A program made the position numbers and the translations under genes. Below, in pieces: positions 45,397 through 52,630 of a stretch of DNA of 64,000 bases; the first letter of the stretch is position 1, and each line of letters begins with the position of its first letter. The stretch is from DASPMP01 sp035758925 (GTDB lineage Bacteria > Gemmatimonadota > Gemmatimonadetes > Gemmatimonadales > Gemmatimonadaceae): assembly GCA_035758925.1 (NCBI GenBank), contig DASTVV010000103.1, forward strand, positions 1 through 64,000, read 5' to 3'. The notes beneath the pieces are model-generated. The model saw only the letters and a program-made list of their open reading frames with translations. It was not told where the DNA came from and did no database searches.

Positions 45397-46383
45397 CTAA
45401 TTCGGGGAATTGCCCGCCAGGAGGCTTGCAAGAACTGGTGCATCGATGTTACCACCGGACACGACGCAGACCAGGCGTTTGGGGCGGTTCTCCTGAGGGT
45501 GGACCTTGGCCCAATTTCGGGCGACCGCGACTGGCGTCGCACCGGCGCCCTCGGCGACGATTCGAGCCCGCCGCGCAAGCAAGACTACAGCGTCGCCGAC
45601 CTCATTGACCGAGGCAGTGAGACAATTCGTTACAAGCTCGCGTGCAAGCGGCCAGATCTCGCCAAACACCCCGCGCCCACCAATCCCGTCGATGAAGCTG
45701 CGTCGATTCTCGATCGCTACCGGCTCACCCGCTGCAATCGCGGCGGCGAGCGGAGCCGCGCCATCCACCTCGCACGCGTAGGTCCCAGCGGCTGGGGCCA
45801 GGGCACGCGCGACGGTCGCAATCCCGCACGTGAGGCCGCCGCCGCCCCACGGGACGAGAATGGCGTCCACGTCAGGTAGGTCTTCGAGAATCTCCAGAGC
45901 AATCGTTCCGTTACCGGCCATGACCTCCGGATCGGCGAACGGATGGACGAACACGCCGCGCATGCCCGGCCGCCCATGGCTCTGCATGGTCGTCCACCAC
46001 TCGTCGTAGGGCACGCTCACGATCTTCGCGCCGAGCCGCGCGATGGCGTCGAGCTTGGCCTTGGGTGCGGTGTCGGGCACGACGACGCTGGCGCTGACAC
46101 CGAGCTCGCGCGCGGCCCATGCCACGCCCTGCGCCATGTTCCCTGCGCTCGCGGTATACACGCCCTCCGAGAGCAGGCCGCGGGGCAGGGACCTCATGCG
46201 GTTGAGCGCACCGCGCAGCTTGAACGAGCCGATCGGTTGGAGGTTCTCGAGCTTGAGGTAGATCTCCGGATCGCCGGGATCACCGTCCAACTTGACCAGC
46301 GGAGTCCGGATGACCGCGTTTTCGATCCTGGATCGAGCCGCCCGCGCGTCGTCGAGCGACGGAGCCCTCAGAACTCGACCCAT
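45397..46383 (-). CDS. Threonine/serine dehydratase family PLP enzyme
   Basis: The 328-aa protein has the fold-II PLP features: the Schiff-base Lys in QPIGSFKLRGALNRM, TASAGNMAQGVAWAA for substrate binding, the phosphate-binding VPWGGGGLTCGIATVA and VVSGGNID near the C-terminus. Its length and lack of a C-terminal ACT domain fit catabolic threonine dehydratase or the related threo-3-hydroxyaspartate ammonia-lyase and serine racemase group. It overlaps the ornithine cyclodeaminase-family gene by 16 bases. The product 2-oxo acid would feed central metabolism. Confidence 0.9.
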   Translation of the reverse strand: MGRVLRAPSLDDARAARSRIENAVIRTPLVKLDGDPGDPEIYLKLENLQPIGSFKLRGALNRMRSLPRGLLSEGVYTASAGNMAQGVAWAARELGVSASVVVPDTAPKAKLDAIARLGAKIVSVPYDEWWTTMQSHGRPGMRGVFVHPFADPEVMAGNGTIALEILEDLPDVDAILVPWGGGGLTCGIATVARALAPAAGTYACEVDGAAPLAAAIAAGEPVAIENRRSFIDGIGGRGVFGEIWPLARELVTNCLTASVNEVGDAVVLLARRARIVAEGAGATPVAVARNWAKVHPQENRPKRLVCVVSGGNIDAPVLASLLAGNSPN

Positions 46384-47348
46384 GTCCCCGACTTCTCCCG
46401 TCGCGCGCGATCGTACAGAAAGTGCGCGCTGGCAAGGTCTTCGATGGCGAGGCCCAGCGACTTGAAGAGCGTGATGTCGTCGTCGCTGCGACGACCGGCG
46501 GCGCCCACCAACAGTTCGCCGAGCTCCGCGGCGATGTGGTCCGGACCGATCGCCTTCTCCGAGATTGGGATGAGCACGTCGCCCGCCTCGTTCAGTGCCG
46601 ACTCGCGTCGGTCGACGAACAGACGGCTACGCTTCACGGCGAGCGTGTCCAGCTCTCGAGCGGTTGGGATCGAAGCACCGACGGCGTTCACGTGCGTCCC
46701 GGGCTGGAGCCATTCGCCTCGCAACACCGGCTCGCGCGATGCGGTCACGGTGCAAACCACGTCCGCCGAGCGCACTGCGGTGGCGGGATCGGACGCGGCC
46801 TCGCAACGAATGCCGTACTGAGACGAGGCGTGTGACGCCAGCGCGCGGGCGTGCTCGGCGCTCCGACTCCAGACGCTCACCGCTTCGAAGGGCCGCGCCG
46901 ACAGCATGGCGGCAATGTGACTGCGTCCCTGCACGCCGGAGCCGAGGATGGCAAGCGTCCTGGCATTGTCCCGCGCGAGCAGTTTGGTCGCGACGCCCGA
47001 CACTGCGGCGGTTCTGATGGCGGTGATGGATGACGCATCCATCAGCGCGAGCAGCGTCCCCTGGGCGCCGTCCATGAGCAGCACGGCACCCTGGTGCGAA
47101 TCGACTCCGGTGCCGTGGTTGCCCGGAAACACGGTGATGAGCTTCGCGCCGATCGCGCGAAGGCTACTCGAATATGCGGGCATCATCGCAAACACGTTCG
47201 GCGAATCCGGAACCCGGAGCACTGGTCGCAACGGAAGAACCACTTCGCCCCGCGCCAGTGACGCCAGCGCGCTCTCCATCAGCCCGATGCACTCGGGCAT
47301 GGGGAGCAGCTGCTCGATCTCGCGCTTGTTCAGAATCAGAACCGTCAT
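46368..47348 (-). CDS. Ornithine cyclodeaminase / mu-crystallin family protein
   Basis: The 326-aa protein shows the family pattern: PALxP-type N-terminal domain, AKLITVFPGNHGTGVDSHQG, LMDASSITAIRTAAVSGVAT and the NAD-binding TLAILGSGVQGRSHIAAM. Ornithine cyclodeaminase converts ornithine to proline, but close relatives are alanine dehydrogenases, ketimine reductases and lysine cyclodeaminases. The upstream neighbour is a proline-pathway (P5C) dehydrogenase, which supports a proline-forming role. It overlaps the dehydratase gene by 16 bases. Confidence 0.9.
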   Translation of the reverse strand: MTVLILNKREIEQLLPMPECIGLMESALASLARGEVVLPLRPVLRVPDSPNVFAMMPAYSSSLRAIGAKLITVFPGNHGTGVDSHQGAVLLMDGAQGTLLALMDASSITAIRTAAVSGVATKLLARDNARTLAILGSGVQGRSHIAAMLSARPFEAVSVWSRSAEHARALASHASSQYGIRCEAASDPATAVRSADVVCTVTASREPVLRGEWLQPGTHVNAVGASIPTARELDTLAVKRSRLFVDRRESALNEAGDVLIPISEKAIGPDHIAAELGELLVGAAGRRSDDDITLFKSLGLAIEDLASAHFLYDRARREKSGTWVEF

Positions 47349-47368
47349 AGTCGGTCAAAAACAGCTAC

Positions 47369-47397
47369 GCATCCGAATTCCACGAGAATTCGGATGG
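47369..47397. repeat. Copy 2 of a dispersed palindromic repeat (adjacent arms)
   Basis: CATCCGAATTC (47371-47381) and GAATTCGGATG (47387-47397) form a perfect 11-bp stem with a CACGA loop. The left 18 bases are identical to 20488-20505. It lies in the gap between the P5C dehydrogenase stop and the ornithine cyclodeaminase-family start, within the presumed transcript. Confidence 0.8.
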
Positions 47398-47418
47398 GTA
47401 GTTCCGTCTGCGCGAGAG

Positions 47419-49158
47419 CTATTCGGCCGCCATGAACGGATACTTGTAGTCCGTCGGCGGAACGAACGTCTCCTTGATGGTGCGCGCGCTGATCCACCGC
47501 ATCAGGTTCAGCTTCGAACCGGCCTTGTCGTTCGTGCCAGAGCTGCGCGACCCGCCGAACGGCTGCTGCCCGACCACTGCGCCGGTTGGCTTGTCGTTGA
47601 TGTAGAAGTTGCCGGCCGCGTTGCGCAGCCCCAGCGTCGCCTCACGTACCGCATTCCGGTCCGTGGCGAATACGGCGCCCGTCAGCGCGTAGGGCGACGT
47701 CGCATCCACGATTCTCAGCGTTTCAGCCCACTTGGCGTCGTCGTAGACGTACGCGGTGACGACCGGCCCGAAGATCTCCTCGCAGAGGAGACGGTACGTC
47801 GGCTGGTCGGTCTCGACCAGCGTTGGCGTGACGAAGTACCCCTCGATGCCCTTGGCTGTCCCGCCGGCGAGGATCTTGGCGTTGCGCTTCGCATCGTCCA
47901 GGTAGCCGCTGATCTTTTCGAACGACTTCTTGTCGATCACGGCACCGACGAAGTTCCTGAAGTCGCGGACGTCGCCCATGCGGATGTCTTCCATCATCGC
48001 CACGGTGCTGTCGCGCACGGTCTTCCAGAGCGAACGTGGCACGTAGACGCGGCTCGCGGCAGAACACTTCTGACCCTGGTATTCGAATCCGCCCCGCGCG
48101 ATCGCGACCGCGACAGCCTGCGGATCGGCCGACGGATGAGCGACGATGAAGTCCTTGCCACCCGTCTCGCCGACGATGCGTGGGTACGACAGATAGCTGC
48201 CCATGTTGGCGCCAATCGTCTTCCACATGCTGTTGAAGACGCCAGTGCTGCCTGTGAAGTGCACACCGGCCAGCTCACGGTGCGCGAGGCAGACGTCCGA
48301 AATCTCCGCGGGGTCACCCGGAACCATGTTGATCACGCCCGGCGGGAGACCCGCTGCCTCCAGCAGCTTCATGATGTAATACGCCGACAGCATCGCGCTC
48401 GACGCGGGCTTCCATACGACGGTGTTGCCCATCAGCGCGGGCGCCGTGGGCAGGTTGCCGCCGATCGCCGTGAAGTTGAACGGCGAAACGGCATAGACGA
48501 ATCCCTCGAGCGCGCGATAGTCGAGCTGGTTCCACATCGAGTGACTCGACTCTGGCTGCTCGGTATAGAGCTCCTGTGCGTAGGCTGGGTTGAACCGGTA
48601 GAAATCGATCAGCTCGCAGGCGGAGTCGATCTCCGCCTGGAAGACTGTCTTGGACTGGCCGAGCATCGTCGCGGCGTTGAGGGTCGAGCGCCACGTGGTC
48701 GCGAGCAGTTCGGCGGCCTTGAGAAACACGGCTGCCCGGTCTTCCCAGGCCCAGTTCGCCCATTCGGCTCGAGCGGACCGCGCGGCGTCGATCGCCTGTG
48801 TGACATGGGACGCTTCTGCGCGATGCCAATCTGCCAGCACGTGCTTGTGGTTGTGCGGCATCACGGCGTGCGCCGTTTTTCCCGTGCGGATCTCTCGGCC
48901 GCCGATCATGATGGGAATGTCGACACGCTCGGCCGCCATTTTCGTGAGGCGAGCTTTGAGCTCTGTACGCTCCGGGGAGCCCGGGGCGTACGCTTTCACG
49001 GGCTCGTTCACTGGCGCCGGTACGCGTCGAATGCCGGTGAACGCTGAAGCCTGACGTGCGCCGGCGGAAGCGCCTTCGGGTATCGAGATCTTCGGCGCGT
49101 CTGAGGTGGCGCGCAGTTTCTTGTCGGCAGAGCGGGTCGGTTTGGTGGGAGCGGCCAT
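47419..49158 (-). CDS. pruA: L-glutamate gamma-semialdehyde (1-pyrroline-5-carboxylate) dehydrogenase
   Basis: The 579-aa protein is an aldehyde dehydrogenase with a ~45-residue Lys/Ala-rich N-terminal extension. The P5C dehydrogenase signature is clear: AVSPFNFTAIGGNLPTAPAL, the catalytic Glu in PRIVGETGGKDFIVAHP, the catalytic Cys in FEYQGQKCSAASRVYVP and the C-terminal GQQPFGGSRSSGTNDKAG. It oxidises glutamate semialdehyde to glutamate with NAD, the last step of proline and ornithine catabolism. No proline dehydrogenase gene is present in the window. The ATG at 49158 follows a GAGGA ribosome site. Confidence 0.94.
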   Translation of the reverse strand: MAAPTKPTRSADKKLRATSDAPKISIPEGASAGARQASAFTGIRRVPAPVNEPVKAYAPGSPERTELKARLTKMAAERVDIPIMIGGREIRTGKTAHAVMPHNHKHVLADWHRAEASHVTQAIDAARSARAEWANWAWEDRAAVFLKAAELLATTWRSTLNAATMLGQSKTVFQAEIDSACELIDFYRFNPAYAQELYTEQPESSHSMWNQLDYRALEGFVYAVSPFNFTAIGGNLPTAPALMGNTVVWKPASSAMLSAYYIMKLLEAAGLPPGVINMVPGDPAEISDVCLAHRELAGVHFTGSTGVFNSMWKTIGANMGSYLSYPRIVGETGGKDFIVAHPSADPQAVAVAIARGGFEYQGQKCSAASRVYVPRSLWKTVRDSTVAMMEDIRMGDVRDFRNFVGAVIDKKSFEKISGYLDDAKRNAKILAGGTAKGIEGYFVTPTLVETDQPTYRLLCEEIFGPVVTAYVYDDAKWAETLRIVDATSPYALTGAVFATDRNAVREATLGLRNAAGNFYINDKPTGAVVGQQPFGGSRSSGTNDKAGSKLNLMRWISARTIKETFVPPTDYKYPFMAAE

Positions 49159-49226
49159 TGGGAAGGTCCTCGGGCTAATACGTCGGAGCTACGCCCGATA
49201 AGATACTTCGCGCGGGCCACGGCTTC

Positions 49227-50093
49227 ATGCTCGCCACCCGAAGAACTAGATCTCAGAGCGTGCCGCGTCGCCCCACCTCGATCCTTGCCGTCGTGCCTCT
49301 CCTCTGCCTTGCGGTTGTTTGGGGATGCGGTGGCGATCGCGTCGAATGGACCGACGCCGAGCCGCTCCCGCCTGCGGAGCGGTCCGCACCTGACGTCGCC
49401 TTCGAAGGGGGGCAACTCGTGCCGTTGCCGTTCACGGCCTCCATGGCTGTGCCGGTAATCGGGAGTCAGTGCGCGGGAAGCGTGCAGTCCGTCCGCGCGG
49501 CACCTGGCGATTGGTATGCGGCGTGGTGGGCCGTCCGGCCGGACAGCACCGCGGATGTCGTGGTTTCTCGCTCGAGCGACGGCAGGAGCTGGACGGCGCC
49601 AGTACGTGTCGACACGACTGATGTGGGCCGCTCGGGCTGCCAGCGTCCCGCGCCCTCCCTCTCGGCCGACGCCGGCAACGTCCACGTCGCGTATGCGATG
49701 GTCGCGCGCGAGGGTCCCGGGGTGTTCGCCGCGCACTCGATGGATCGCGGCGCGACATTTCATACACCGGTCACGATCGTGTATGGCGAGCGCATCGGCA
49801 GGTCGGCCATAGCGGCGCGTGGCAATCTCGTCGTGGTGGCGTACGAAGACCCCAACAGCGACCCACGCCGCGTCGACGTGGCGGTCTCACGGACCATGGG
49901 ACACACTTACGAGCCGCGTCAAGTCGTTTCTCCGCCGACTGGGGAGGCGAGCGCACCGCGGGTAGCGCTGGGCGACGACCGAATCGCCGTGATCTGGAGC
50001 CAGAGTCCCGTTACGGGTGCGCGAGGCGGCGAACCTCGCGCAGAAATACCGGCCGGCGCGGTGCGCATGGTCCGCGTCGGCGTGCTGCGCTGA
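49227..50093 (+). CDS. BNR/sialidase-like repeat lipoprotein
   Basis: The 288-aa protein has a hydrophobic leader ending in a lipobox-like LAVVWGCGGD. Three Asp-box-type units can be seen: SRSSDGRSWTAPV, AHSMDRGATFHTPV and a degenerate SRTMGHTYEPRQV, indicating a beta-propeller like those of sialidases. The active-site arginine triad of true sialidases cannot be confirmed, so the call is limited to the fold. The propeller is short (perhaps five or six blades). The GTG at 49260 is an alternative start. It is followed 43 bases later by an endonuclease IV gene with no clear functional link. Confidence 0.8.
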   Translation: MLATRRTRSQSVPRRPTSILAVVPLLCLAVVWGCGGDRVEWTDAEPLPPAERSAPDVAFEGGQLVPLPFTASMAVPVIGSQCAGSVQSVRAAPGDWYAAWWAVRPDSTADVVVSRSSDGRSWTAPVRVDTTDVGRSGCQRPAPSLSADAGNVHVAYAMVAREGPGVFAAHSMDRGATFHTPVTIVYGERIGRSAIAARGNLVVVAYEDPNSDPRRVDVAVSRTMGHTYEPRQVVSPPTGEASAPRVALGDDRIAVIWSQSPVTGARGGEPRAEIPAGAVRMVRVGVLR

Positions 50094-50136
50094 TTTCGCG
50101 AAGAGACATTCCTTGCACTGCGCGGAGTAGATCCGA

Positions 50137-51027
50137 GTGACGCACTGGTTGGGTGGACATACGATGGACACAGGCGGGCTGGACATGGCGGTTCGCCGTG
50201 CTGCGCGGAGTGGCATGACGACCATGCAGCTCTTCACGGCGATCCCGAAGTTTTACGGGGATAAGACGTCCATTCGTGAGGAGCGCGCCGAGCGATTTCG
50301 TGCAGCGATCGAGGAGACTGGGATGGACCCGCGGCGGTTCGTGTCACACGGCGCGTACGTGCTGAATGCCGGGACACCCGATGCCAATCAGTGGACGCGC
50401 GCTCGTGACGGTCTCGTGAAAGAGCTGGAACGCTCGACCATGCTGGGCATCGGGACCGTCTGCTTCCATCCGGGAGCAGCCACCGACGGCGATCGTATCG
50501 GGGCGGCGGAACGAATCGCGGGCGCCATTGTCTTCGCCTTGGAGGCCGTGCCATCCGCGACGCGGCTCCTGATCGAGAATACGGCAGGTGCGGGTACGAC
50601 GATGGCGCGTACCGCTCAGGAGGTCGGGATGATCCTTGCCGACGTTCCGCGACGCTTGAGGCCGCGAACCGGCTACGGGCTGGACACGTGTCATCTGTTC
50701 GCCTCGGGCTATGACATCGCCCGGTCGCAGGATGAGCTGACCCGTACGCTCGACCTGTTCGAGTCCGAGGCGGGTGAAGCACCCGGATTCTTCCACCTGA
50801 ACGACAGCGCGGGCGCCCTCGGTTCCAACCGTGACCGCCATGCGCTGCTGGGAGAGGGTGAGATCGGGGTGAATGCCTTCGGGTGGCTTCTCGCCGACAG
50901 GCGGTCCAAGGGGGTGCCGCTCATCCTCGAGACGCCGCAACAGAACATGGATATCGGCCCTGACGACGACACGCCCGACCCGTACGACGTGCGCATGATG
51001 GAGCTTCTGCGTCGTTTTTCAGAGTAG
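50137..51027 (+). CDS. nfo: Endonuclease IV (Nfo-type AP endonuclease)
   Basis: The GTG at 50137 gives 296 aa; the protein is a TIM barrel beginning GGHTMDTGGLDMAVRRA. Zinc-ligand segments appear in order: RFVSHGAYVLNAGTPD (His), TVCFHPGAATDGD (His), LLIENTAGAGTTMART (Glu), GYGLDTCHLFASGYDI (Asp, His), GFFHLNDSAGALGSNRDRH (His, Asp, Arg, His) and LLGEGEIGVNAFGWLL, with a closing LILETPQQN. This is the full Nfo set, so it should cleave abasic sites in base excision repair. The opening MTHWLGGHT differs slightly from the usual GAHVS. Confidence 0.93.
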   Translation: MTHWLGGHTMDTGGLDMAVRRAARSGMTTMQLFTAIPKFYGDKTSIREERAERFRAAIEETGMDPRRFVSHGAYVLNAGTPDANQWTRARDGLVKELERSTMLGIGTVCFHPGAATDGDRIGAAERIAGAIVFALEAVPSATRLLIENTAGAGTTMARTAQEVGMILADVPRRLRPRTGYGLDTCHLFASGYDIARSQDELTRTLDLFESEAGEAPGFFHLNDSAGALGSNRDRHALLGEGEIGVNAFGWLLADRRSKGVPLILETPQQNMDIGPDDDTPDPYDVRMMELLRRFSE

Positions 51028-51046
51028 AAACACGAGCAACTGCCTA

Positions 51047-51074
51047 TTGCGCTCCGAATGGAGCACTTTACTAT
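51047..51074 (+). promoter_or_regulatory. Possible sigma70-like promoter for the SWIB gene
   Basis: TTGCGC (51047-51052) and TACTAT (51069-51074) are spaced by 16 bases upstream of the SWIB gene, and the region is AT-richer than its surroundings. Each hexamer matches the consensus at about four of six positions. Confidence 0.4.
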
Positions 51075-51149
51075 TCGCGCGGCGGAGAGGATGTTCGCGG
51101 CTGGCCCCCATAGGGAAAATCACTCCGTTCACCAACTCCAGGAGAGCGC

Positions 51150-51497
51150 ATGGCGACGAAAAAGAAGAAGGGTGCGAAGAAGGGTGGGCGGAAGGGCGCC
51201 AAGAAAGCAGCGCGCAAGAAGACGGCGAAGCGTGGTGGCGCGAAGCGCAAACCCAACGCCGCATTCATGAAGCCAATGCAGCCTGACGCAGCGCTCTCGG
51301 CGGTCGTCGGCAGCAGCGCCATCCCCCGCACGGAAGTGACGAAGAAGCTCTGGGCCTACATCAAGCGCAATGGTCTGCAGGACGCCAAGGAGCGTCGCAT
51401 GATCAACGCTGATGACAAGCTCCGTGCTGTGTTCGGCGGCAAGGGCAAGGTCTCGATGTTCGAGATGACGAAACTCGTCAGCAAGCACATGAAGTAG
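51150..51497 (+). CDS. SWIB/MDM2-domain protein with a histone-like lysine-rich tail
   Basis: The 115-aa protein starts after an AGGAGAG ribosome site. Residues 1-35 are almost entirely Lys, Arg, Gly and Ala (KKAARKKTAKRGGAKRK), like histone H1 tails. Residues ~42-115 match the SWIB domain: LSAVVGSSAIPRTEVTKKLW, AYIKRNGLQDAKERRMINAD and FEMTKLVSKHMK. SWIB is best known from eukaryotic SWI/SNF complexes but also occurs in Chlamydia and several bacterial phyla. A role in nucleoid architecture is likely. The gene has its own terminator. Confidence 0.92.
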   Translation: MATKKKKGAKKGGRKGAKKAARKKTAKRGGAKRKPNAAFMKPMQPDAALSAVVGSSAIPRTEVTKKLWAYIKRNGLQDAKERRMINADDKLRAVFGGKGKVSMFEMTKLVSKHMK

Positions 51498-51522
51498 CCG
51501 ACCGGCTACCGAGATGTGACAC

Positions 51523-51558
51523 GGGCGCACCGTACGTCGGTGCGCCCTTTGTTTTTTT
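51523..51558 (+). terminator. Rho-independent terminator after the SWIB gene
   Basis: GGGCGCACCG (51523-51532) pairs with CGGTGCGCCC (51538-51547) around five bases, followed by TTTGTTTTTTT. Confidence 0.93.
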
Positions 51559-51707
51559 GAACGGCTTCACCCACTCTGCGGTTGGCTGTTGGTTGAACTC
51601 GACGCGGGAAGCATTTCACCTGCGGTTCACGTAGAGACCAGTGCGTCATCGGCGCGTCAGCCTACAGCGATCCGCTATTTTTTTCGGGTCCCTCATCCCA
51701 CATCAGC

Positions 51708-52514
51708 TTGGCCAAGAAACGCTCGCCCGCATCCGGCTCCGGCAACGTCGTCTCGCAAGCGCGCGGCGCGCGCAAGTCAAAAGCACCGGCTGGCGGCCGG
51801 ATCTGGGAAAACATCAAGTCGCTCGCGGGCGCCGTCCTGATCTATCTCGTGATCAAGACGTTCTTCATGGAGGCGTTCCGGATCCCCTCGGGCAGCATGA
51901 TTCCCACGCTGCTCGTCGGCGACTGGCTCTTCGTCAACAAGCTCGTCTACGGCCCACACCTGCCGTTGACGCGCATCGTGCTGCCTGGATACTCCGACCC
52001 GAGGCGCGGCGAGGTGATCGTCTTCGAGTCGCCCTATCAGCCTGACATGGCGGCCGAAGGGCAGGATCCGACTCCCACGCTCGTGAAGCGACTGGTGGGA
52101 ATGCCTGGCGACACGATGTACATGAGAGAGGGCCTGCTGTACGTGAACGGACAACCACAGCGTCAGGGATACGCGGCAGCGTCGAATCCCAAGGGTGACG
52201 GTACGCAGTCGTCGCCCCTGATGGAATGGCAGCACAAGATCGAGCTGAAAGGCACGCGATTCGGCCCACCACCTCGAACGCCGCAACTGGACCACTGGGG
52301 TCCGCTGCTCATTCCGCCCGGCAACTATTTCATGATGGGCGACAACCGCTACGAGTCCAAGGACAGCCGTTACTGGGGCATTGTTCCGCGAGGGAACGTG
52401 CGTGGGCGGCCAATGTTCATCTACTACTCCTACGTCCCGTCGGGGGAGAGCGATCGCCCGCTCTCCTTCATCACGGACATCCGCTGGTCCCGCATCGGGC
52501 ACTGGATTCACTAG
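51708..52514 (+). CDS. lepB: Signal peptidase I
   Basis: A TTG at 51708 gives 268 aa with a basic cytoplasmic tail and one membrane anchor (LAGAVLIYLVIKTFFMEAF). The catalytic Ser is in RIPSGSMIPTLLVGDWLFVN and the general-base Lys in LVKRLVGMPGDTMYMREG; box E is in FMMGDNRYESKDSRYWGIV. These are the conserved boxes of S26A enzymes that remove signal peptides at the inner membrane. It stands alone between terminator-bounded genes. The TTG start is the only in-frame option preceding the anchor with a normal tail length. Confidence 0.93.
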   Translation: MAKKRSPASGSGNVVSQARGARKSKAPAGGRIWENIKSLAGAVLIYLVIKTFFMEAFRIPSGSMIPTLLVGDWLFVNKLVYGPHLPLTRIVLPGYSDPRRGEVIVFESPYQPDMAAEGQDPTPTLVKRLVGMPGDTMYMREGLLYVNGQPQRQGYAAASNPKGDGTQSSPLMEWQHKIELKGTRFGPPPRTPQLDHWGPLLIPPGNYFMMGDNRYESKDSRYWGIVPRGNVRGRPMFIYYSYVPSGESDRPLSFITDIRWSRIGHWIH

Positions 52515-52630
52515 GACAAGGGCCTGCCCCAGGGAACGCAAGCGCGTTCGAGCCGGGGGACGCAGAGTCTCGATCGGCGGCGTGACCCGTCGACATTGAA
52601 TGCCGGCGGTCCGCGCTGCATATACCTGAC

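Noticed and set aside
47029..47045. Further copy of the GATGACGCATCC repeat module
   Set aside because: It falls in the conserved DASSITAIRT motif of the ornithine cyclodeaminase family, so the match follows from the protein sequence.
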